DNA from: Methanolacinia sp964465295
Lineage (GTDB): Archaea > Halobacteriota > Methanomicrobia > Methanomicrobiales > Methanomicrobiaceae
NCBI GenBank assembly: GCA_964465295.1
Contig: CAYXKC010000006.1
Coordinates: 1 to 38,809, forward strand
Reading direction: 5' to 3'
DNA: 38,809 nucleotides
The notes under the pieces were generated by a model. That model ran no database searches. It had not been told where the DNA came from and saw nothing but the letters and a program-made list of their open reading frames with translations. The stretch's first letter is position 1. The number at the start of each line of letters is the position of its first letter. The translations under genes were made by a program, and so were the position numbers. Below are positions 8,444 through 17,424 of this stretch, in pieces.

Positions 8444-8573
8444 TTTCCATATCCTTCCTGTCGATCAATTGCATGACAACAAATTAATAATTTCTTTAAC
8501 CTTTCTCTTTTTAAATAATTTCCGTTTGTATTATTTATGAAACCCTTTTTATTTTTCAGGAACATCATTTATT

Positions 8574-9356
8574 GTGGATAAAAAAGACCTTGTTACCTTC
8601 ATCGCGGCAGTTATTTTTGTTCTGGCAATGGCACTCGCGGTAAATCCCCCGGACTTTGGTTCAACCGGTGGAGAAGAACAGAAAGCAGGTGCCGGAGAAG
8701 GGCTGCCTCCCGGATACTGCACAGATTCTTCATGCTGCAGCGATAAAGTCCAGTACTTCTATATCACTGAAAGGGTTAGTCCTCCTTTCACAATAAATTA
8801 TAACAATGATCTTGATTCCATATACGCGCCCGGTGCACAGGGATATCCACGACTCCGCCTTCCCGGAAACGACTATGTCCCGGTTGGAAGCTACTTTGCA
8901 CCCCGCGATTATACATATAACAAACCCACCGATATGCAGGGTTTTACCAGTTCGGATCTCTTTTCTCCGGACATCTGGGGTTATTCTGACGACATCGAGA
9001 CTTTCGCCGGAATGAAAGGAAACACGAGCGGTTTTTCGGATATCTTCGGGGTGCCCTACCCTCTCTGGAGAATCAACTGCACCATGATTCCTGACGGGAA
9101 TCCTGCATACTCGAGACTGATGTGGGTTCTTGTGGACTCTTCAACCGGAGACGTTATTTCAGGAGGGAACCTGTTTCCTGAGGGCAGGATCATGAAAGAG
9201 GTAGGGGTTGCAGATAAGGAGATGTACTTTATAATAGAAGCCAGAAACGTTCTTTCGTTCAGCCTTGAACTCGAAACACCTGCAGTCTCTTATAAAAACG
9301 AATATCCCAAACCTGCCGAGAGCGCTCTTGTAGATTTCCTGAATACAATGAATTAA
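8574..9356 (+). CDS. Exported or membrane-anchored protein of unknown function
   Basis: This 260-residue protein begins with a short basic stretch and one hydrophobic helix (TFIAAVIFVLAMALAVNP), which is a signal anchor or signal peptide, then a Gly/Glu linker. The large extracellular domain is rich in Tyr, Pro and Asp, and has a CTDSSCCSD cysteine cluster at the start. The annotated start is GTG 8574; the only upstream ribosome-site-like sequence is a weak AGGAA. I do not recognise the family; it may be a surface protein restricted to methanogens. It ends exactly next to the stop of the convergent lipoprotein gene, with no spacer, so the two transcripts must overlap. Confidence 0.6.
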   Translation: MDKKDLVTFIAAVIFVLAMALAVNPPDFGSTGGEEQKAGAGEGLPPGYCTDSSCCSDKVQYFYITERVSPPFTINYNNDLDSIYAPGAQGYPRLRLPGNDYVPVGSYFAPRDYTYNKPTDMQGFTSSDLFSPDIWGYSDDIETFAGMKGNTSGFSDIFGVPYPLWRINCTMIPDGNPAYSRLMWVLVDSSTGDVISGGNLFPEGRIMKEVGVADKEMYFIIEARNVLSFSLELETPAVSYKNEYPKPAESALVDFLNTMN

Positions 9357-9968
9357 TCACTTAAGTACCCGGGCATATTCCTCAGCCAGATTTGCCATCA
9401 GGATATCCATCTGATCGATTTTGACCTTAAGCTCGATTACGTCGGCCTGCATGAATAGCGGAACAAGGTTCATATTTATGGAATTTATCCTGGTTTTGGC
9501 AGAATGGAGTTTGTTCCTTGCAGAGGCGAGAGCGGCATCACTTGCCCGCATCTCCTGCAGCCAGCTCTCCTCTTCATAATAATCCGCATAATAATCGGCA
9601 TTGTTCCGGTGCTCGATAACATTAGCCAGCTCTCTCATGGACGAGACCATCTCCAGGCAGGTGCAGGAGATAGTTCTCAGTGCATAAATTCTCCTGGTAT
9701 CGTCCTCATTATCAGGTTCTGCAGCTGAAAGCGTATCAAAGACAACAGAGAACTGGTATTCAGCCGCAGAAAGCCGGGCCCTGATGTTTCCCGGGCTTTC
9801 GCTGTTCCAGTCGATCGAAAAAACCCGGGATTCGGCATCATTCATCAGGCGTTCCATCTCATCGATATCGACATCCTCTCCACCGCCATTAAGAAAAGAA
9901 CATCCTGCAATTAAGGAGAAAAGCAATATCAATGCAAAAACTGTTATTGAAAGTCTCTTTTTTATCAT
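9357..9968 (-). CDS. Predicted helical lipoprotein
   Basis: From ATG 9968 the protein has a classic signal peptide, MIKKRLSITVFALILLFSL followed by IAGC, with Cys as the lipidation site. The mature part, about 180 residues, is predicted to be almost wholly alpha-helical, with long amphipathic segments (DEMERLMNDAES, ASDAALASARNKLHSAKT, VIELKVKIDQMDILMANLAEEYA). No named family is recognised. The in-frame ATG at 9989 is possible but adds residues before the signal. It is convergent with the exported protein gene, whose stop directly abuts. Confidence 0.6.
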   Translation of the reverse strand: MIKKRLSITVFALILLFSLIAGCSFLNGGGEDVDIDEMERLMNDAESRVFSIDWNSESPGNIRARLSAAEYQFSVVFDTLSAAEPDNEDDTRRIYALRTISCTCLEMVSSMRELANVIEHRNNADYYADYYEEESWLQEMRASDAALASARNKLHSAKTRINSINMNLVPLFMQADVIELKVKIDQMDILMANLAEEYARVLK

Positions 9969-10088
9969 AATTCCGGTTCCCCAAATCACCAGGCGGCCTG
10001 CTAATAAAGAATGTACCTTTTATTCTTAAATATGTTGATAAATATGTATTTTACAGTAAGATCTCCTTACTGTCCGGTTACAGGCGGT

Positions 10089-10304
10089 TCAGTCGGTCTT
10101 TTCAATTATAATTTTTATGCGGTCGCCCTCTTTTAGACCATGACCCTTTGGGATGTCAATATTGAACCAAAGCCCCAGGGGATTTCCTTCATCGGTCTTT
10201 GCACTGTCCTGGTGTGTGCCCTGGTTCATGAGGCAGTCTTTCTCTGAATTGATATTTGCAACAAATTCAATGTCGGAAGTAAATTCCAGTATTTTTTCGG
10301 CCAT
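10089..10304 (-). CDS. Small hypothetical protein
   Basis: A 71-residue soluble protein starting MAEKILEFTSDIEF. The C-terminal half (GLWFNIDIPKGHGLKEGDRI followed by KIIIEKTD) reads like a small beta-barrel or AbrB-like strand pattern, which is weak evidence. There is no strong ribosome site before the ATG, so translation may be leaderless. Function unknown; it follows the winged-helix gene in the same direction by 57 nt and could share its transcript. Confidence 0.45.
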   Translation of the reverse strand: MAEKILEFTSDIEFVANINSEKDCLMNQGTHQDSAKTDEGNPLGLWFNIDIPKGHGLKEGDRIKIIIEKTD

Positions 10305-10361
10305 TAACAATAGTTGGCAAAAAAATTATTTTAAGCTAACGAAAAGAGAAGGGTATGAAAT

Positions 10362-10655
10362 TCAGGCGGTCCTTGCTGTAACACGCCATGTGGTGCTGTT
10401 TGAATAGCTCCATCTTGAAATTTCAAGCTCGTCGCAGATCTCTGCGAGAATTGCCAGGTTGGTGCCAACCTCCTTGGGCGATAAACCCAAATCTTTGGCG
10501 ATATATTTGGATTTAAAGTAATGTTTGCCCTTCTCCAGACCAGATTTTAAATAATAGAGGATTTTATGCTGAGTGCCGGAATATTTTTCCAGCATATCGT
10601 TTTTAGAGCCCAAATTAACTACCTCCTTAGAAACAAAACCATATTCGTCATCCAT
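10362..10655 (-). CDS. Winged-helix DNA-binding protein, DUF7123-like
   Basis: A 97-residue protein. After a short N-terminal tail it carries a compact winged-helix pattern: GTQHKILYYLKSGLEKGKHY, FKSKYIAKDLGLSPKEVGTN (the helix-turn-helix, about residues 47-66), then a wing ending in SRWSYSNSTTWRVTART. This resembles the archaeal DUF7123 family seen in haloarchaea and methanogens, assigned from remembered pattern. It is probably a transcription regulator with unknown targets. A very AT-rich TATATATAT stretch lies directly upstream of the ATG, preceded by AGGAAAG. Confidence 0.6.
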   Translation of the reverse strand: MDDEYGFVSKEVVNLGSKNDMLEKYSGTQHKILYYLKSGLEKGKHYFKSKYIAKDLGLSPKEVGTNLAILAEICDELEISRWSYSNSTTWRVTARTA

Positions 10656-10814
10656 ATATATATACTTTCCTGTATAATTGTGAAAATTTCTACCCTATCT
10701 AAAATCCATTCCCCGATACAGACCAATATTATCGAGATCAGGTAAAATTATGATCATAAAATATACGGTCATCAATATTTGGGATTAAGAATTATTGAAA
10801 AAAATAATAATAGA
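10656..10814. other. AT-rich intergenic region
   Basis: About 160 nt of AT-rich sequence between two minus-strand genes, containing the presumed promoter of the winged-helix gene and the 3' region of that gene's upstream neighbour (the DHH gene ends at 10815). I see no ORF, tRNA or clear hairpin in it. Confidence 0.5.
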
Positions 10815-12650
10815 TCATTCAATAGGGAATTTCCCTATTTTTTCGATTAGACCTTTAACTACCGTATCTCTCATTCCTTCAACGTACTTTATCGAGCCGA
10901 CGACAAGATGACCTCCGCCATTGACGCCTCCGCCGACGATCTCTTCCCTTAACTCACGGACCATCTGGGGTATGTTCATGAGAACCCCCCGGGATCTGAT
11001 TACGGCAAAATCCGGCCCTATGCCAAGTGTAACGACGGGTTTTCCCACATTTTCCTTACAGAGAATGTCGTGAATCTCCCCGGAGGTCTTTCCGGGAGGC
11101 GGGAAGGTGAACCTGTGTGCATATATCTCGACATCGATCATGAACAGCAGCGCATCATTTACAAGCACCGATCTCTCCACGTGAGGCATCGAGGTCTGCA
11201 ACTGTTCTTCTATGGCTGAATTCGCCTCTGCCACGAGAAGTGAGACCAGCTTCTTGTGCCTTGCCGTATCGCCATTCAGGTTCAGAATATCCTTGACAAT
11301 CTCCCTGCCGTCGTTGAACCTGAGCCAGAACTGTTCATAATCAAGAGCAAGTGCAATATCCTTGCAGTCATCCTCGGAATAAGTATCTTCGACAAGTTTC
11401 AGATATCTCTCCCTCTCGGGCGCCTCGCTCCTGTCACCCACAGCTGCAACTGCAGGGAAATGTCGGATATGCTCTTCGACAGGAGGATAGATCATCCTGG
11501 CAAGTTCTGCTCCAAGCATACCTGCAGTGACCCCGAAATCCCCTCCGACATGGTACGGGTTTACATGGGCGGTGAGGAATGCATCTGTGGATTCGTCGGG
11601 ATGATGGTGATCCACGACAAGAATAGTCAGGCCATAGACCTTTGCCATCCTGTATGACGGTTCGTCCTCCTCTGTCGAACCATTGTCCATCATTAGGATT
11701 AGCGGGAGTTTCTGCCCGTACTTCACGTTATCCTTCAGTGCGTAATCCAGGTCCCTTGTCACATCCTCGATCTCGTAAAACGGTGCTTTGGAAGGGGCAC
11801 GCTTGAATAAGTGGCTGTCTGTATCGGGATCGCCGCCCTCAGCGCGTATAAGCGATGTCACGGCTTTTTCAACAGATACGGCTGCAGAAATACCGTCAGC
11901 ATCTGCATGATGCCTGAGAATAATTGGCTGGTTTGTAAATACCGCCTTTCTGATGTGAAACGCGACATCCTTTATCGCGGGTCTGAGCCTCTCCAGCACA
12001 TCGCTTTCAATCATGAAGGGGATATCATCAGGATATGCCCTGTCGTCCATCGCTTTCTCGATACGACTGAGTACCTGCTGTTTCTCCTCTTCGGAAAGAG
12101 ACTCCATATAGCTGACTTCAATCTGCAGCTGGTCATTTCTCATCATGACCTCCCCGCTTACGTGGACAATGTCTCCCAGTTCCACCTCGGGATAGGCCCT
12201 CTTCCCCGCTTCGATGAACGCCGCGCCGTTCTCCTTGCCGCTCTCGTCTATAAATGTAAAGATTGTCGGCCCGCTGGTCTGCTTGATCTGTGCAACCTCG
12301 ACATCGAGGCTCACGTTATAGCCGACCTTGTTCTTCAGGTCTCCAAGACGGGTCTGCGATCTCTTGCAGATTACGGAATCCACAACGTAATCAGGTACCA
12401 CCATCTCCTCAAGATCGATATTCCCGTTCTCCCGGATATTCCTGACAAGGACCAGAATCCGGTCTCCTTCATTGTGTTCGGTTTTAACATTGCTTATATG
12501 AACCAGGCCCTTGATATGGCTGTTCAGGTACACAAACGTCCCGAATTTTGCAAATCCCTGGACCTTCGCTTCATATATATTTCCAATTACAATATCGCTC
12601 TGTTCACATCCTGAACCGAGACGATAGACTACATTTTCACTATTACTCAT
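10815..12650 (-). CDS. Archaeal RecJ-like DHH-family phosphoesterase with S1 and OB domains
   Basis: This 611-residue protein combines an N-terminal S1 RNA-binding domain (GNIYEAKVQGFAKFGTFVYL), a second OB-fold region (about residues 95-200), a DHH phosphoesterase core with RHHADADGISAAVSVEKA and VVDHHHPDES, and a C-terminal DHHA1 domain with GGGVNGGGHLVVGS. It fits the archaea-specific RecJ-like group (COG1107 type), predicted Mn-dependent nucleases acting on RNA or single-stranded DNA. The DnaJ-type zinc finger found in some relatives is absent here. The frame stays open upstream, but that stretch overlaps the neighbouring gene; ATG 12650 is chosen because it follows GGAAGTGA. The gene follows the PhoU/RCK_C gene by 4 nt and is probably cotranscribed. 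Confidence 0.85.
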   Translation of the reverse strand: MSNSENVVYRLGSGCEQSDIVIGNIYEAKVQGFAKFGTFVYLNSHIKGLVHISNVKTEHNEGDRILVLVRNIRENGNIDLEEMVVPDYVVDSVICKRSQTRLGDLKNKVGYNVSLDVEVAQIKQTSGPTIFTFIDESGKENGAAFIEAGKRAYPEVELGDIVHVSGEVMMRNDQLQIEVSYMESLSEEEKQQVLSRIEKAMDDRAYPDDIPFMIESDVLERLRPAIKDVAFHIRKAVFTNQPIILRHHADADGISAAVSVEKAVTSLIRAEGGDPDTDSHLFKRAPSKAPFYEIEDVTRDLDYALKDNVKYGQKLPLILMMDNGSTEEDEPSYRMAKVYGLTILVVDHHHPDESTDAFLTAHVNPYHVGGDFGVTAGMLGAELARMIYPPVEEHIRHFPAVAAVGDRSEAPERERYLKLVEDTYSEDDCKDIALALDYEQFWLRFNDGREIVKDILNLNGDTARHKKLVSLLVAEANSAIEEQLQTSMPHVERSVLVNDALLFMIDVEIYAHRFTFPPPGKTSGEIHDILCKENVGKPVVTLGIGPDFAVIRSRGVLMNIPQMVRELREEIVGGGVNGGGHLVVGSIKYVEGMRDTVVKGLIEKIGKFPIE

Positions 12651-12654
12651 TAAT

Positions 12655-13875
12655 TTATTCACTTCCGGTAAAATTTTCCAGTGTCTTCCCGTTTCCGGGT
12701 TTGGAGAGGGCATAAAGCCGGCACTCTCCATCCCTTCGGCCTTTGGCAATTATCACGTCACCGGCATTGAGCACCGTATCCCGCCTCGGCCTGTATTTCC
12801 ACCTGCCTTTGCTCTCGATAGCCATTACGACCATTCCGGTAACCGTACCCAGTGACGCCTCCTTCAGGGTCTTGCCTGTAAGAGAGGAAGACTCCCCGAT
12901 GACGATCTTTGAAATTATCTCATCGGATTCCCTCACAATCTTCTTAAAGACCGGGGGTATTTCAATATCCCGAAGAATTACATCAACTATCTGGGAAGCC
13001 GCATTGCTGATTCCTTCGGCAAAAGATGACATATACAGCATTCCCCTGAGATATTCCACATTCGATATTCTCTTTGCAGCTTCAAGAATCCAGAGATCGA
13101 GCTTGTATCTCATGTCGTCCATCCTGGAATCCAGAGACACAACCTCATCCGCAACCTCCCTGTTGTTAAACATCAGGGACGTATAAGCAAGACCGACGGC
13201 AAGTTCGCTGAGATCCTTCATCTCGATGATCAGGGACACCGCCCTGTCGAGATCCGAGACCACAGCGCCTGCCGCATCCTCTTCAGACATCCTGAAATCA
13301 TTCCCGGTAATCTCGTAAAGGGGTTGCATGCCTACTTCAAGGCCTTTTGCCAGGAGTATGTCGCCGTCAAGGATTCTCGTATCCCTGTCGGGATCATATA
13401 TCCATGACACACCGCGGCGGATGGCAATCACTCTCATTCCGGTAATACTCTGGAGTTTAAGCTCGCCCAGGGTCTTTCCGTCGATTGGGCTGTTGTCCCT
13501 GACCTTTACATGACAGGTAACCTCTTCCGCTTCAGGAAGAGCCTGTTTCAGCCTCGATGGAAACTTTACGTCCTTTAATATTATCTTGGCAATCTCGGAA
13601 GCCGAATTTGAGATCTTCTCGGCAGCCTCGGCAACCTGGAGCATTCCGCTCATTGCTTCGGCCTCCTCGATTCTCCTTGACCCGAGTATGCTCTGGATTC
13701 TCGCCTGGTATACAAGCTGGTTCATACTCTCTTCGAGGTTGACAACCTCCCTGGCAATCTCTTTATTCTCAAAAAGAATTGCAGAATATGCAAGATCAAC
13801 CATAAGTTCGGAGATATCCTTCATTTCAATAAGGACATCCTTGAAACTTACCGGCTGATATTCAAGTTCAGTCAT
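12655..13875 (-). CDS. Duplicated PhoU-RCK_C regulator of a cation transporter
   Basis: The 406-residue soluble protein is an internal tandem duplication. Each half has a PhoU-like helical region (KDISELMVDLAYSAILFENK in the first, KDLSELAVGLAYTSLMFNNR in the second) followed by an RCK_C/TrkA_C domain (SPIDGKTLGELKLQSITGMR and SSLTGKTLKEASLGTVTGMV) ending in DGDILLAKG or AGDVIIAKG. RCK_C domains bind small ligands or ions and gate or regulate transporters. It lies 55 nt after the MgtE-like gene in the same direction, so it probably controls that transporter. ATG 13875 is accepted. Confidence 0.85.
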   Translation of the reverse strand: MTELEYQPVSFKDVLIEMKDISELMVDLAYSAILFENKEIAREVVNLEESMNQLVYQARIQSILGSRRIEEAEAMSGMLQVAEAAEKISNSASEIAKIILKDVKFPSRLKQALPEAEEVTCHVKVRDNSPIDGKTLGELKLQSITGMRVIAIRRGVSWIYDPDRDTRILDGDILLAKGLEVGMQPLYEITGNDFRMSEEDAAGAVVSDLDRAVSLIIEMKDLSELAVGLAYTSLMFNNREVADEVVSLDSRMDDMRYKLDLWILEAAKRISNVEYLRGMLYMSSFAEGISNAASQIVDVILRDIEIPPVFKKIVRESDEIISKIVIGESSSLTGKTLKEASLGTVTGMVVMAIESKGRWKYRPRRDTVLNAGDVIIAKGRRDGECRLYALSKPGNGKTLENFTGSE

Positions 13876-13930
13876 ATCTTAATTAATCCTTAAATCGTGT
13901 TTCCAAAATATTTATCACTATATGTTCTTT

Positions 13931-15139
13931 TTACAAGAGTAAATTTATGACGGTTACAAGCAGTGCCGCCCCGGCGAGATCGATAAAACTTGTAATTACC
14001 GGAATTCCGAAATTATCCGGGTCAAAACCGTACCTGAAAGACATGCTTGCCGTATAGTAGCCGATGATGTTTACAAGGGTTACAAGCAGCAGACCTGCCG
14101 ACATGCATACAATCAGCATTACCATAAGACCGGGCGTTTCAATCCCGAGGAATAATGATGCAGAGTGCACTGTAAGTCCCAGGAGAGGCAGGAGGATGAT
14201 CGAATAAAGATAGCTCTGCACGAAGTGGCCGAAGACCTCCCGTGAAGGTACAAACCCCGGCGGTATCTCACCCATATGCATGCCGGTTGCAAGACGGGAG
14301 CACAAAATCCCGCCAATCGAACCGCATCCTCCCGCGAAAGGAGGGATCAACACCAGAAAGACTGCATAAGTTATCAGCTGCTCCAGATCGCTTACATATG
14401 TCATACCTGCCAGGACCCCGAGGAAGGAGAGCGGAATTAACAACGGAACAATCTCCTTTAGAATATCTGAAGACGCCTCCCCGGATGTATACAGGTAGAA
14501 GATAAAGGCGGCTGCCGCAATAAACGTCAAAACCGCAAACAGCAGAAATCTTGTCCCGGGAAGGAGTCCTGTAATGAATACGGCCGTTATCAGCAGAATC
14601 GGAATTGTGACTATATCCCCTGTTGTCGTTACGGTAGGAGATGCAATCATGTCGAGGTCGATCTCCTTCCTGTAGCAGATTACAGATATTACCAGTGCAA
14701 TGATAATGACAAGTGCACCGGACAATGCCCCTGATACAATCGAGATCAGTATGAAATCTGTTATCAAAAGCCCCTCTATTCCAAAGGAGACAGATACCAG
14801 CCAGGCGAAGAAACCCAGGATAAATGACAGTAATATTGTCGCGTAAAATGACGCCCTTATATTGGCTCCAAGAACGCTCTCCCTGCCGAATGCGACCTCG
14901 AATTCACCGAGATGCATCGACGATGAAAGCCTTGACGCCATCACACCGGATATGCTTCCGCGCATATTTATCGAAGGCGGAACAAGAATCATTAAGCCGG
15001 GGATGAGCGCAATCAGTTCAGTTGCAGAACCCAGGTAAATTCCGGCAGCGCAGTTTGCAAAAGCACTTGCTACAAGAGCGCCGAGCCCTATTAAAAACAG
15101 TCTCTTCTGATGACCGATTACTGCCTGCAACAACATCAT
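13931..15139 (-). CDS. MgtE/SLC41-like divalent cation transporter, duplicated membrane domain
   Basis: This integral membrane protein of about 402 residues has two copies of the MgtE transmembrane domain. The duplicated signature is visible as PSINMRGSISGVMASRLSSS in the first half and PPFAGGCGSIGGILCSRLAT in the second, each followed by (M)HMGE or MHLGE. It lacks the cytoplasmic N and CBS domains of bacterial MgtE, like eukaryotic SLC41 proteins. The expected substrate is Mg2+ or a related divalent ion. GTG 15160 would overlap the RNase Z stop, but ATG 15139 has GGGAG 6 nt upstream, so I prefer it; TTG codons just downstream are alternatives. The PhoU/RCK_C partner follows. Confidence 0.85.
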   Translation of the reverse strand: MMLLQAVIGHQKRLFLIGLGALVASAFANCAAGIYLGSATELIALIPGLMILVPPSINMRGSISGVMASRLSSSMHLGEFEVAFGRESVLGANIRASFYATILLSFILGFFAWLVSVSFGIEGLLITDFILISIVSGALSGALVIIIALVISVICYRKEIDLDMIASPTVTTTGDIVTIPILLITAVFITGLLPGTRFLLFAVLTFIAAAAFIFYLYTSGEASSDILKEIVPLLIPLSFLGVLAGMTYVSDLEQLITYAVFLVLIPPFAGGCGSIGGILCSRLATGMHMGEIPPGFVPSREVFGHFVQSYLYSIILLPLLGLTVHSASLFLGIETPGLMVMLIVCMSAGLLLVTLVNIIGYYTASMSFRYGFDPDNFGIPVITSFIDLAGAALLVTVINLLL

Positions 15140-15156
15140 CACCCTCTCCCATAATA

Positions 15157-16083
15157 TCACTCATCCCTGAACGGCAGCTCCGTCATCGTAAGATCGTCAG
15201 GAGCGAAAATATTCCCGCTGAAGTATTTCCCTGCATCCTCTATATGGCTTGCCATCTTTACGTACCTTGAGCTGATATGCACCAGAGCCAGGCTCTTGGC
15301 CGATAATTCACTGGCAATCTTTCCGGCATCTCCTGCGGTCGAATGAAATACTTCACGTGCCCTCTCCTGTTCGGAGTTGTCAAAGGTCGAATCATGAATC
15401 AGGAGATCGCAGTCCCGCGCCCAGTCCATCCAGTCACCTGATTTGGGCCTTGTATCGCCTGTATAGACCACCTTTCGCCCCGGCCGGACATCACCCATGA
15501 CATCACCGGGCATTATAACCACCCTTTTGCCGTCCCTCTCTATATCAACGGGGTTTCCTCTCTGGAGCCTCCCGAAGAGAGGGCCCGGGGTTATTCCAAG
15601 CGAGATAGCCTTCTCCCTGTCGAAGCGTCCGGGACGCTCGTCTTCGCACAATATATATCCGAGCGAAGTGATGCCGTGATCGGTTGAATAGGCCCTGACC
15701 GTATAACCGTCATACGGGACAACCGAACCATGCTTCAACTCAACAGGCAGCAGTTCAAAATCAAGGTTGTTCCTTGATATTGCGAGTACGGCCTCTACGA
15801 ACTCCGATACCCACCGGGGGCCGTAGACGTACAGGGGCTCCTTTCTCCCCATAAAAGACATCGTCTGTACAAGACCGGGAAGACCGAGATAATGATCCGC
15901 GTGCCAGTGAGTGATGAAAACGGCATCTACAGTAAATCCGGTCTTTGCCCTCATCATCTGCTGCTGGGCGCCTTCCCCGCAGTCAAAGAGAAGGGTATCC
16001 GAACCCCTCCTGACCATTATACAGGCGGGATTCTTATTAGGTGTGGGAAGTGCTCCCGATGTTCCCAGAAAATATACCTGCAA
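15157..16083 (-). CDS. rnz: Ribonuclease Z, tRNA 3' processing
   Basis: RNase Z cuts the 3' trailer from tRNA precursors. The 308-residue metallo-beta-lactamase-fold protein has the N-terminal FLGTSGALPTPNKNP motif, the zinc-binding HWHADHYLGLPG (residues about 59-70), the flexible-arm region GITPGPLFGRLQRG, YTGDTRP and the C-terminal HISSRY motif. Length fits the short (RNase Z-S) archaeal form. The start is TTG 16083, preceded by AGGAGA. It heads or lies within a minus-strand block with the TIM-barrel gene, 11 nt upstream. Confidence 0.94.
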   Translation of the reverse strand: MQVYFLGTSGALPTPNKNPACIMVRRGSDTLLFDCGEGAQQQMMRAKTGFTVDAVFITHWHADHYLGLPGLVQTMSFMGRKEPLYVYGPRWVSEFVEAVLAISRNNLDFELLPVELKHGSVVPYDGYTVRAYSTDHGITSLGYILCEDERPGRFDREKAISLGITPGPLFGRLQRGNPVDIERDGKRVVIMPGDVMGDVRPGRKVVYTGDTRPKSGDWMDWARDCDLLIHDSTFDNSEQERAREVFHSTAGDAGKIASELSAKSLALVHISSRYVKMASHIEDAGKYFSGNIFAPDDLTMTELPFRDE

Positions 16084-16094
16084 TGTCTCTCCTG

Positions 16095-16868
16095 CTATAA
16101 GCCATACCTCCTGATGAATTCGAGACTTTTTACGGCTTCATTTATGCTTCTTCCCTCGACAACATAAATACCCCTGTATTTGCTTTTAATTTTATCGAAT
16201 AAATGGTCCCAGTCGATATTACCCTGCCCTAAAGCAAAGTGATCGTCATGCTCCCCTTTGTTGTCATGGATGTGGAGATGTACGGCTTCATCTATCCTTT
16301 CAAGAAAAGATCCCAGTTTTCCGGCGGTATTTGCATGACCGATATCGATTGTTGCATACAGGTTTTCGACACCGTCTATCATCCCGAAGAGTTCGTCGGG
16401 GCAGGTGCAGAGAAATCCGGGTATGGCAGGCATGTTCTCAAGACCCACCCTGACATTGTAATCTGCCGCAAAAGCTCCTATCTCCCTTAAAGCCTCTTTA
16501 TGAAGCGACCAGACCTTGTCAGGAACTAGTTTTGCTTCCGGAGACATATAACCGGGATGCACCGTCACCATATCCGTAAATTCAGAGGCGTAGCGGATGC
16601 ATTCGCAAAGCTGTCTTATCGACTCCCGGTATATAGGATAATTGAGTGAGGCAAGGTTCAGATCTGAAAACGGTGCGTGAACCGTCGCTTTCAGGCCGGT
16701 GGTCTCAAGCACTGAGATGATCGATTCAAAAGACTCTTTATTGTCAAGCCTGAAGTTGCCTTCGGCAGAGATCTCCCACCCGTCATATCCCGTCTCCCCG
16801 ATACCGTAAACCCATTCGATTGAAGACCATATCTTTGCGGAAGATGCAAAAAAAATATCAGGAGACAT
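16095..16868 (-). CDS. Sugar phosphate isomerase/epimerase-like TIM-barrel protein
   Basis: A 257-residue protein of the AP endonuclease 2 / xylose isomerase-like superfamily. Visible metal-ligand features are VHAPFSDLNLA, TVHPGYMSPEAK, GLENMP (conserved Glu), TIDIGHAN (Asp-x-Gly-His), HIHDNKGEHDDH and VVEGRS near the C-terminus. The fold and active-site layout are clear, but the substrate is not, since the family covers isomerases and nucleases. Its ATG overlaps the end of the UPF0200 gene by 11 bp, so translation is probably coupled. Confidence 0.82.
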   Translation of the reverse strand: MSPDIFFASSAKIWSSIEWVYGIGETGYDGWEISAEGNFRLDNKESFESIISVLETTGLKATVHAPFSDLNLASLNYPIYRESIRQLCECIRYASEFTDMVTVHPGYMSPEAKLVPDKVWSLHKEALREIGAFAADYNVRVGLENMPAIPGFLCTCPDELFGMIDGVENLYATIDIGHANTAGKLGSFLERIDEAVHLHIHDNKGEHDDHFALGQGNIDWDHLFDKIKSKYRGIYVVEGRSINEAVKSLEFIRRYGL

Positions 16869-17415
16869 GTTTCTCTTTCACCAGTTCGTCAATAAGGTCC
16901 CGGGCTTTTTTCTCGAATTCTTCCATCGAACCTTCGTTTGTGAGGATATAGTCAGCCATATCCATGGCATTTGAAAGTCCCCATCCGTCTTCACGGTTGT
17001 CGCGGGCCGTAAGACCTTGAGCATCTGCAAGATCGTCGGATCTCCCTCTCTCTTTTAATCTCGCCAGCCGGGTGTCAAATGACGACTCCACCCCGATAAG
17101 CCTGAATCCGTCAAATCGCCGGGCAAATGTCTCAACCTCTGCATCACCCCTTATTCCGTCGACCAGGACCAACTTCGATTTTTTTCCCTCGATTAAGGGA
17201 ATACTCAGGCGGGCGAGCGCATCCATCCCGAAACCCTGCCTCAGGCACCGGGACATCTCCCCCATATTGCGGTCCGTCTGTTTCAGGCCGGCATTTTCAA
17301 GCTCTCTTCTGACCACATCCCCCATAACGACGACAGGTATCCCCTTCTCCTTTGCTATTCTCGAGAATTCTCCCTTGCCGCTGGCCGGGTATCCAACTAC
17401 ACCAATAACGAGCAT
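16858..17415 (-). CDS. UPF0200 nucleotide kinase-like P-loop protein
   Basis: A 185-residue P-loop protein with Walker A GVVGYPASGKGEFS at the N-terminus, similar to dephospho-CoA or adenylate kinases, and the conserved VLVDGIRGDAEVE motif, LKERGRSDD, and a C-terminal helix. It matches the archaeal UPF0200 family, whose substrate has not been established to my knowledge. I chose ATG 17415 rather than GTG 17424 because the GTG lies inside the ribosome site GGTGAG, which is 4 nt before the ATG. The radical-SAM gene ends just upstream. Confidence 0.85.
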   Translation of the reverse strand: MLVIGVVGYPASGKGEFSRIAKEKGIPVVVMGDVVRRELENAGLKQTDRNMGEMSRCLRQGFGMDALARLSIPLIEGKKSKLVLVDGIRGDAEVETFARRFDGFRLIGVESSFDTRLARLKERGRSDDLADAQGLTARDNREDGWGLSNAMDMADYILTNEGSMEEFEKKARDLIDELVKEKHVS

Positions 17416-17424
17416 TATTCTCAC

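Noticed and set aside
11811..12614. 267-codon plus-strand ORF
   Set aside because: It lies antisense to the DHH-family gene, whose S1, OB, DHH and DHHA1 motifs are clear. The antisense translation shows no recognisable domain.
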